Assembly: GCF_030813505.1 (NCBI RefSeq)
Contig: NZ_JAUSUE010000022.1
Length of the DNA: 57,585 nucleotides
Strand: one strand, 5' to 3'
From: Pectinatus haikarae
Lineage (GTDB): Bacteria > Bacillota > Negativicutes > Selenomonadales > Selenomonadaceae
Shown: piece after piece, positions 51,642 through 57,585 of the stretch
How the letters are laid out: each line of letters begins with the position of its first letter
How positions within the stretch are numbered: the first letter of the stretch is position 1
Notes under the pieces: model-generated
Told to the model about the DNA's origin: nothing
What the model saw: the letters and a program-made list of their open reading frames with translations, nothing else
Databases searched by the model: none
Program-made: the position numbers and the translations under genes

Positions 51642-53471
51642 TTACTCAACTGTTACGGATTTTGCCAAATTGCGAGGTTTATCTACATCGCAACCACGGG
51701 TAATAGCAGCATAATACGCCAACAATTGAAGAGGGACTACTGTCAAAAGCGGGATCAAAAGTTCATCGGTAGCAGGAACCTTTATCACATGATCGACGCA
51801 TTTTATCAGATCATTATTGTTTTCTGAGGTAATACCGATAACAACAGCATCACGCGCTTTTATTTCCTTAATGTTGCTGATGGTTTTTTCATAAACACTT
51901 TTCTGTGTTGCCAGCGCTATAACCGGTACACCCTTAATTATAAGTGCCAGCGTGCCATGTTTCAGTTCGCCGGCAGCGTAAGCTTCAGCGTGAATATAAG
52001 AAATTTCTTTCAGTTTTAAAGCACCTTCAAGAGCAACGTTATAATCCAAGGACCGGCCTATAAAGAAAACATCCTCGTTAAAGCCATATTGCTTGGCAAA
52101 TGTTTTGATTGGTTCTGTATCTTCCAGTGTTCTATCAATTTGAGCAGGCAGTTCGCGAAGTTGTTTTAAAAGCTGTTCGGTACGATCGGCAGAGATGCAT
52201 TTTTTTATTCCGGCCATGTACATTGCCAATAGGAACATAGTCACGAGCTGGGTTGTATATGCTTTTGTAGAAGCAACAGCTATTTCAGGACCAGCCCATG
52301 TATAAATGACTTCATCCGCATCTCGAGCAATAGAAGAGCCCACTACATTGGTAATAGCCAATGTTTTTGCACCAAGTCGTTTTGTTTCTTTTAATGCAGC
52401 CAAGGTGTCAATAGTTTCGCCTGACTGGCTTATAACTATTACCAGCGTATGTTCATCAACTATCGGATCACGATAGCGGAATTCTGATGCTATATCTAGT
52501 TCAACAGGTATGCGGGCAAGTTTTTCAATATAGTATTTGCCGACGAGTCCTGCATGATAAGCTGTACCGCAGGCAACGATAAAAATTTTGTGGAAGGAAT
52601 CAAGGTATTCTTTATTCCATTTTAATTCGTCAAGCACCACACTGAGATTATCCTTGGCAATACGAGGCATTACTGTGTCACGAACAGCTTTAGGCTGTTC
52701 GTATATTTCCTTGAGCATGAAGTGCTCATAGCCGCCTTTTTCAGCAGCTTCTGCATTCCAATTTACTTCAAAAACTTTTTTCGTTACGGGCAGGCCCTCA
52801 TGATTAGTTATCCATATAGAATCTTTTTTTACTACAGCTATTTCGCCGTCATTGATTATATAATTGCGGCGTGTATAGCCAATTATAGCCGGGATATCCG
52901 AAGCTATGAAGTTTTCTCCGTCACCAAGTCCGACAATAAGCGGATTATCCTTTTTGGTGCAGATAAGCTTATCAGGGTCTTTTCTCGACATGAACAGCAG
53001 AGAGTATGAACCTTCAATCCTCTTCAGAACTTCGCGGACAGCAGTTTCAAAATCCCCGTCATATATGTCTTCAAGCAAGTGAACTACTACTTCTGTATCC
53101 GTTTCGGATAAAAATTTATGGCCTTTTTCTATGAGCTCATCTTTAAGCTGCATGTAATTTTCAATAATGCCGTTATGGACGACAGCAAAGTCACCCTTGC
53201 AGTCCATATGCGGATGGGCGTTGATGTCGGACGGACCACCGTGGGTAGCCCATCTCGTATGACCGATGCCAATGACGCCTTTCGGTTCATGTCCCTTGAT
53301 TTTTGATTTTAACGCATCAAGACGGCCAACTGATTTTTCCAGATTGATTTTATCGCCGTCAAAAACAGCGATTCCGGCAGAATCATAGCCGCGATATTCG
53401 AGTTTGGTCAAACCGTCAATGAGAAACGGTTCAGCCTGTTTGCTTCCTACATAACCAACAATTCCACACAT
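51642..53471 (-). CDS. glmS: Glutamine-fructose-6-phosphate aminotransferase (isomerising)
   Basis: A 609-residue enzyme making glucosamine-6-phosphate from fructose-6-phosphate and glutamine, the first step of amino-sugar and peptidoglycan synthesis. The N-terminal nucleophile is MCGIVGYVG, followed by LEYRGYDSAGIAV. Two SIS domains follow (ACGTAYHAGLVGKYYIE; ISQSGETIDTLAALK), and the C-terminus ends RNLAKSVTVE. GGAGG lies 6 bases before the ATG. A glmS ribozyme precedes it, so it is feedback-controlled by its product. Confidence 0.98.
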   Translation of the reverse strand: MCGIVGYVGSKQAEPFLIDGLTKLEYRGYDSAGIAVFDGDKINLEKSVGRLDALKSKIKGHEPKGVIGIGHTRWATHGGPSDINAHPHMDCKGDFAVVHNGIIENYMQLKDELIEKGHKFLSETDTEVVVHLLEDIYDGDFETAVREVLKRIEGSYSLLFMSRKDPDKLICTKKDNPLIVGLGDGENFIASDIPAIIGYTRRNYIINDGEIAVVKKDSIWITNHEGLPVTKKVFEVNWNAEAAEKGGYEHFMLKEIYEQPKAVRDTVMPRIAKDNLSVVLDELKWNKEYLDSFHKIFIVACGTAYHAGLVGKYYIEKLARIPVELDIASEFRYRDPIVDEHTLVIVISQSGETIDTLAALKETKRLGAKTLAITNVVGSSIARDADEVIYTWAGPEIAVASTKAYTTQLVTMFLLAMYMAGIKKCISADRTEQLLKQLRELPAQIDRTLEDTEPIKTFAKQYGFNEDVFFIGRSLDYNVALEGALKLKEISYIHAEAYAAGELKHGTLALIIKGVPVIALATQKSVYEKTISNIKEIKARDAVVIGITSENNNDLIKCVDHVIKVPATDELLIPLLTVVPLQLLAYYAAITRGCDVDKPRNLAKSVTVE

Positions 53472-53516
53472 AAAGATACCTCCAAAATAAAATAATTATT
53501 AAAGATGTATCTGCCG

Positions 53517-53652
53517 ATCCTTATTCTCTGTATTGTGCCATGGGTTATCCCGTGGTTTTGCCAGATTTTGACGACCGGATCACGGCCGAGAGGCATCCGC
53601 TGAATAATTCGACGACCTCTTCCTCGTCCTCTCAATAACAAGAGCCAGCGCT
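53517..53652 (-). promoter_or_regulatory. glmS ribozyme
   Basis: On the minus strand the motif order fits the glmS ribozyme: A|GCGCTGG with the cleavage site at 53652/53651, GAGGACGAGGA, then GTCGTCGAAT and CAGCGGATGCCTCTCGG. The last matches the highly conserved core of B. subtilis. The 3' domain to about 53517 (GAATAAGG) carries further pairings. It self-cleaves with glucosamine-6-phosphate as cofactor. It lies between the promoter at 53.8 kb and the glmS SD. Confidence 0.92.
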
Positions 53653-53774
53653 AAGCGATATGCTTTTGGGTGAAGCCTGAAACCTCCTTTGCTGATCATC
53701 TGTCTGTACCGCGGCAGATTGCAGTACATAGATATGATGGATGCAGAGAAACGCGATGTTTCTGTGTCTTCCAT

Positions 53775-53803
53775 ATTCTAATATATACTTGTAATTTGGT
53801 CAA
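53775..53803 (-). promoter_or_regulatory. Promoter of glmS
   Basis: TTGACC (53798-53803), 17 bp spacer, TAGAAT (53775-53780) on the minus strand, ahead of the ribozyme. Confidence 0.7.
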
Positions 53804-53844
53804 GTTATTTGTTAATGGTGATATCTGTGCATGATGCGATGGGC

Positions 53845-54603
53845 TTAACAAATAGTGATGCTTTTAAGATCAGCATATTTTTCCAGCTCTTCATCATGAA
53901 GGGCTCTTTCTGTTACAAAGGCGCTGAAATTATAAAAATCTGCATAACGGTATAGACTTCGGCGCTGAAATTTTGATGTATCTGCAAGTAATATATTTGT
54001 GTCGGCTTTTTTTATAATATCTTGTTTTATGCTGAGTTCTCTGAAGGAGTCAATGGAAGGACCTTTTTCTTGAAAACCGCTACAGGATAAAAATGCAATA
54101 TCAATTTTTATTTGTTCAATAGCCATATGTGTCCATGGGCCAACATAGGATAGGCTCTTTTTTCTTAATTCACCGCCGGTAATCAATATTTGGCAGGAAG
54201 CATTGTATAAATTCGCACCAATAATAGCTGAATTTGAGACAATAATTATGTCATCACGCACGGACAATATTTTTGCCAGTTGTAAAGTAGTTGATCCCGA
54301 ATCTAAAAAGACAACATTATTTTCTCTGATAAGACCAGCTGCTTTTTTAGCTATCAGAGTTTTAGCTTTGAGATTTTTTTCTTCCTTCAGGGAAAAGCTA
54401 TTTTCGGTATAACTCTTTGCAATATTAACGATTCCATGTCCTTTTTCAAGGAGATTATTGGAGGTAAGATAATCAAGATCTTTTCTCATTGTTACCATAG
54501 ACACATCAAAATTTTTTGCTAACTCACTAACTGTCACAGAGCATTTAGCAAGCACATATTGAACTATCTGATTGCGTCTTTCTAAATTTATAGGCTTGGC
54601 CAT
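53845..54603 (-). CDS. DeoR-family sugar-operon repressor
   Basis: A 252-residue regulator: HTH at residues 20-45 (VTVSELAKNFDVSMVTMRKD, LDYLTSNNLLEKGHG) and the DeoR effector domain with VVFLDSGSTTLQLAKIL and the closing ILLADTSKFQRRS. The effector is usually a sugar phosphate. It is divergent from the epimerase-cupin-aldolase cluster and probably controls it. Confidence 0.92.
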   Translation of the reverse strand: MAKPINLERRNQIVQYVLAKCSVTVSELAKNFDVSMVTMRKDLDYLTSNNLLEKGHGIVNIAKSYTENSFSLKEEKNLKAKTLIAKKAAGLIRENNVVFLDSGSTTLQLAKILSVRDDIIIVSNSAIIGANLYNASCQILITGGELRKKSLSYVGPWTHMAIEQIKIDIAFLSCSGFQEKGPSIDSFRELSIKQDIIKKADTNILLADTSKFQRRSLYRYADFYNFSAFVTERALHDEELEKYADLKSITIC

Positions 54604-54691
54604 ATTTACAAGTCCTTTTTTATTTTTATATACATATTAGCCCAAATGTTAAAAAAAAGCAATAAGAAAGTTAAAAGAAAATAAAAACATC

Positions 54692-54725
54692 TTTACAGAA
54701 GAAATAAAGTGTGATATCATTTCTT
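54692..54725 (+). promoter_or_regulatory. Promoter and putative DeoR operator of the sugar cluster
   Basis: TTTACA (54692-54697), 17 bp spacer, TATCAT (54715-54720). The dyad AAGAAAT-N13-ATTTCTT (54699-54725) overlaps the spacer and -10, as a repressor site would. Confidence 0.55.
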
Positions 54726-54782
54726 TAAAGTTATTTATAAGCTTATTTAATTTCTTTTTAATTTCTTTTATAAGGAGGACAT

Positions 54783-55643
54783 ATGGATATGAAATTTGGA
54801 GTAGATACCTTTATATGGACAGAGGTATTTACTGAAAAAGATTTGTGGATAATAAAGAAAGCCGAGAATTTAGGATTTAAGGCAATTGATTTTGCTATCG
54901 CTCATCCGGAAACATTTCCTACGGAAAAAGTAATAATAGAATTGAAAAAAACCAGACTTGAACCGGTGACAAGTACGACCTTAAATGCTGATAACAGTAT
55001 TATTTCGATGGATTCTCAAATAAGAAAAAAAGGTATTGATTCATTAAAGAAGCTGATAGATATAAACAGAGCTATCGGTTCTAAAATATTGGGAGGTGTA
55101 AATTATGCGGGCTGGGGATGTCTGACCGGCAGGCCGCGTACGGAAATAGAATGGACGCACTCCGTAAATGCGATGCAGGAGGCCGCAGAATATGCGCTTA
55201 AAGTACATCCGGAGCTGAAGATTTGTGTTGAGCCGGTAAATAGGTTTGAAACACATTTCATCAATATTGCAGAAGATGGCGTAAAGTATTGCCAGGATGT
55301 GGGAACAGGAAATATGGCAGTGCATCTCGATTGCTTTCATATGATCAGAGAGGAGGAAAGCTACACAAAGGCTGTGGAGATATGCGGAGTAAAATATTTA
55401 GGCTATGTGCATGTATGCGAAAGCAATCGTGGGATTCCGGGGACAGGGATGGTGCCGTTCAAGGAGTTTTTTACTGCACTAAAAAATATAGGGTATAAAG
55501 GACCATGCGTGATAGAATCATTCGATCCAGGTTTTGAAGAACTGAATGGGCAGTGCGCTATTTGGCGGAAGTTTGCAGATACAGGAGAAGAATTGGCAGT
55601 TAAGGGATTAGCCAATTTAGAAGCTATTGCAGTCAGAATTTGA
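54783..55643 (+). CDS. Sugar phosphate isomerase/epimerase (xylose-isomerase-like TIM barrel)
   Basis: A 286-residue AP endonuclease 2-type TIM barrel of the ketose 3-epimerase kind. The metal ligands Glu-Asp-His-Glu are placed in CVEPVNRFE, MAVHLDCFHM, YVHVCESNRG and CVIESFDPG. AAGGAGG precedes the ATG. It is the first gene of a three-gene cluster with a double-cupin protein and a class II aldolase. A D-psicose/tagatose-type epimerisation is the likeliest reaction. Confidence 0.88.
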   Translation: MDMKFGVDTFIWTEVFTEKDLWIIKKAENLGFKAIDFAIAHPETFPTEKVIIELKKTRLEPVTSTTLNADNSIISMDSQIRKKGIDSLKKLIDINRAIGSKILGGVNYAGWGCLTGRPRTEIEWTHSVNAMQEAAEYALKVHPELKICVEPVNRFETHFINIAEDGVKYCQDVGTGNMAVHLDCFHMIREEESYTKAVEICGVKYLGYVHVCESNRGIPGTGMVPFKEFFTALKNIGYKGPCVIESFDPGFEELNGQCAIWRKFADTGEELAVKGLANLEAIAVRI

Positions 55644-55678
55644 TTGGCAGAAAAATTATAAATTATGAGGTGTAATAA

Positions 55679-56596
55679 TTGGCGAAATTATTAGATATTT
55701 TAGAAAATTTTCCCTTCAAAGTAAAAGATAAAAAACCTATGTTGATAAAAAGAACAGAATATTCTACAGCATTATATCCGCCTGATAATGCATTTACCAG
55801 TGATAATACGTTTACGCTTGTATCAACAGATACATTTATGCTGGGAATTTATGAGTTGGGTCCGGGTGGAGTATTTGCTCCGCTTGATATACATCCGGGC
55901 GATGAATCGTATTATATCCTTCAAGGACCTGTGGTACAGAGAAGCGGTAATGGACAGTTTGCCTATCTCAGAACAGGAGAAGGGTTATTTATGCCTGAAG
56001 GAGCATGGCACTGCTGTCATAATTTTTCTGATGATAAGGCACGCATACTTTATTTCATAACACCTAAGGCTTGGAGTACAGAGATCCCTCCGGCGATTAT
56101 ACCTACTGACGAAGAAACTAAATTTTATAAAGGGCCAAATAACGATAAACTGCCCAACATGAATGAGAAAATATATGATATTTCCAGACAGGGATGTACC
56201 GATGATATAGGAAAATGGCCCGTAGATGCAAAAGAGGCAAGACGGACGGGAGCAGTATATGGTGTGCGTGACTTTGAAAAGCTCAATAATGTTCACGGAA
56301 CAAAACATCCAATGCTTATGCGATTTATTACCAGCAATGATTACGGGCACTTTGGCGAATTTATTCTGCCAAACGGCGGCGGATATGGACCACGCTGTTC
56401 AGATATTGATTCACATGAAGGCGATGCAGCTATTTTTTGTATAGATGGTCCTATTACTATAAATCTTCCTGATCTACAAGAAAGTTTTGTATTAGAACGA
56501 GAAGATACATTTTTTATACCGGCCAAAGTAAAATATCAATTGGTTAACTTTGAAAAACATCAAATTAAGGCTGTATTTGCAATAACAAAACTTTAA
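55679..56596 (+). CDS. Double-cupin protein, possible sugar isomerase
   Basis: A 305-residue protein with two cupin halves. The first has LDIHPGDESYYILQGPV with LFMPEGAWHCCHNF; the second SHEGDAAIFCIDGPI and EREDTFFIPAKVKYQLVNF. The first keeps the metal-binding His/Glu/His pattern; the second has lost at least some ligands. It starts with TTG after GAGGTG. The gene stands between an epimerase and an aldolase, so it may act as an isomerase or lactone handler in that pathway, but no family name is certain. Confidence 0.72.
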   Translation: MAKLLDILENFPFKVKDKKPMLIKRTEYSTALYPPDNAFTSDNTFTLVSTDTFMLGIYELGPGGVFAPLDIHPGDESYYILQGPVVQRSGNGQFAYLRTGEGLFMPEGAWHCCHNFSDDKARILYFITPKAWSTEIPPAIIPTDEETKFYKGPNNDKLPNMNEKIYDISRQGCTDDIGKWPVDAKEARRTGAVYGVRDFEKLNNVHGTKHPMLMRFITSNDYGHFGEFILPNGGGYGPRCSDIDSHEGDAAIFCIDGPITINLPDLQESFVLEREDTFFIPAKVKYQLVNFEKHQIKAVFAITKL

Positions 56597-56622
56597 TTTT
56601 ATTAAACATGGGAGGTCATATA

Positions 56623-57492
56623 ATGTTAGTTAATATGCGTGAAATTCTTGAGGATGCCGAAAAAAATCATTATGCAATCGGATGCATAAATTCGCCAAAT
56701 GAAGAAACGATCAGAGGGCTTATAAAAGCCGCAGAAGAGATGAATACACCGCTTATTATAGATCATGCGCAAGTGCATGACCAGCTCATTCCTATTGAAA
56801 GAATAGGTCCGTTAATGATAAAGTATGCTGAAAAAGCCAAAGTACCTATCTGTGTGCATCTTGACCATGGCAGTGATTTTACGTTTGTGATGCGCGCTAT
56901 ACGATGTGGTTTTCCTTCTATTATGTATGACTGCAGTGCAATGTCGTTTGAAAAAAATGTTGAGGAATTGGCAGCTTTTACCAAGATTGCGCATAAGCTT
57001 AATATAACAGTTGAAGCTGAACTGGGAGTCATGTCAAGTACGGAAGAAGATTCTCATGGAGGTAAACCGCTTACACGTGAAGATATTAAAAAAAGCTTTA
57101 CTGATCCGGCTCAGGCTGCTGAATTTGCTGAACGTACAGGTATTGATGCACTGGCAGTATGCTTCGGAACTATGCATGGAATCTATGCGGAGGAGCCGTT
57201 GCTTGATATTGAACGTGTGAAGGAAATAAGAAAGCAAGTTAATGACAAGTGCCGGATAGTAATGCACGGGGGCAGCGGTGTAGATGCAGATCAGGTACAG
57301 CAGGCCATAACTGCAGGGTGTTCGAAAATAAATTATTATTCTTATATGGCTAAAGCCACAAGCAAACATGTTTGGGAAAAGTTGAACGCAGCGAAGGGCA
57401 GTATGTTCTATCATGAAGTTCAAGAAGATGCGTATCATTTTATTAAAGATTATGCTCAAGATATAATAAAAATGTTTCGTAATAATAAATAG
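56623..57492 (+). CDS. Class II fructose/tagatose-bisphosphate aldolase family (GatY/KbaY/FbaA-like)
   Basis: A 289-residue zinc aldolase. Zinc ligands: HLDHGSDFTFVMRAI and HGIYAEEP; VMHGGSGVDADQVQQAI binds the phosphate; YDCSAMSFEKNV and AELGVMSSTEED are typical. The ATG at 56623 follows GGGAGG. It ends at a TAG whose last base is the first base of the terminal repeat, so any downstream genes (kinase, transporter) lie outside. The substrate is probably a phosphorylated ketohexose from the epimerase route. Confidence 0.88.
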   Translation: MLVNMREILEDAEKNHYAIGCINSPNEETIRGLIKAAEEMNTPLIIDHAQVHDQLIPIERIGPLMIKYAEKAKVPICVHLDHGSDFTFVMRAIRCGFPSIMYDCSAMSFEKNVEELAAFTKIAHKLNITVEAELGVMSSTEEDSHGGKPLTREDIKKSFTDPAQAAEFAERTGIDALAVCFGTMHGIYAEEPLLDIERVKEIRKQVNDKCRIVMHGGSGVDADQVQQAITAGCSKINYYSYMAKATSKHVWEKLNAAKGSMFYHEVQEDAYHFIKDYAQDIIKMFRNNK

Positions 57493-57584
57493 GCTTTGTT
57501 AAGTAAAAATGAAAAGATAGCTAATGTTTCTGTAGAAAAGCACTAAATTTTATCAACTTGCTAAAGAAAACAAGTTTTTCATAT
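57492..57584. repeat. Right terminal inverted repeat (probable IS end)
   Basis: It is the perfect reverse complement of bases 1-93, reading outward as GGCTTTGTTAAG. It touches the aldolase stop codon. Confidence 0.75.
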
Positions 57585-57585
57585 T

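Noticed and set aside
1..57585. The whole window as a composite transposon bounded by inverted IS copies
   Set aside because: The interior carries core genes (glmS, pyrE, pyrF, tsaE/B, lgt, queA), so a contig cut at IS copies is far more likely.
1..57585. CRISPR arrays, tRNA, rRNA or prophage modules
   Set aside because: No regularly spaced repeats, no cloverleaf sequences and no phage structural genes were seen on either strand.

Overview
The window is a stretch of chromosome from a low-to-moderate-GC member of the Bacillota. A glmS ribozyme ahead of glmS, cobalamin riboswitches, TTG/GTG starts with strong Shine-Dalgarno (SD) sequences and many U-tract terminators support this. The gene mix (Lgt, SpoIID-type protein, PTS regulators, CcoG/NapH-like ferredoxin, many anaerobe-type transporters) fits a Negativicutes anaerobe, but that placement is an inference and not proven by any single marker. 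Both ends carry the same ~93 bp sequence in inverted orientation, which looks like the terminus of an insertion sequence, so the window is probably a contig bounded by two copies of one IS.

Layout. 0.1-3.0 kb: a PRD-type PTS regulator, then a graveyard holding the tail of a solute-binding-protein pseudogene and a decayed IS256-like element. 3.1-12.7 kb: a MerR/carboxymuconolactone-decarboxylase pair, then two minus-strand operons built around two paralogous PLP trans-sulfuration enzymes. The first is an amino-acid ABC importer, lyase and RidA; the second is a lyase, a QueG-like Fe-S protein, a Sel1-repeat protein and a DMT exporter, probably under a second MerR regulator. 12.8-18.9 kb: split chromate transporter, TauE/SafE exporter, YbaK deacylase, MFS transporter with divergent XRE regulator, and YeiH. 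19-23.5 kb: pyrF, maf, a small membrane protein, an organophosphate antiporter and a glycerophosphodiesterase.

23.7-28.6 kb is the most unusual region. Two nearly identical 315 bp direct repeats, each a complete promoter plus cobalamin riboswitch, flank a visibly AT-richer 2.9 kb island. The island holds a LysE-type exporter, an AmmeMemoRadiSam-type radical SAM protein, a transposase tail and a small orphan gene. The second riboswitch leads into a PepSY membrane protein.

28.7-44.5 kb: pyrE, a protein with an internal duplication, MarR plus DHA2 efflux pump, an aminotransferase, the tsaE-tsaB-rimI-lgt-spoIID-queA run, a DUF3290/DUF421 pair, a polyferredoxin with a His/Met-rich membrane partner, nhaA, an unlisted 32-residue hydrophobic peptide, and an aldo/keto reductase. 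44.8-53.8 kb: mannitol utilisation (mtlR-mtlA-mtlD), a HAD phosphatase, and glmS with its ribozyme. 53.8-57.5 kb: a DeoR regulator divergent from a three-gene sugar cluster (epimerase, double-cupin protein, class II aldolase) that stops exactly at the terminal repeat.

Themes: sulfur/amino-acid handling dominates 4-19 kb, phosphate esters and B12-linked genes 20-28 kb, housekeeping 28-39 kb, and hexitol/amino-sugar catabolism the right end.
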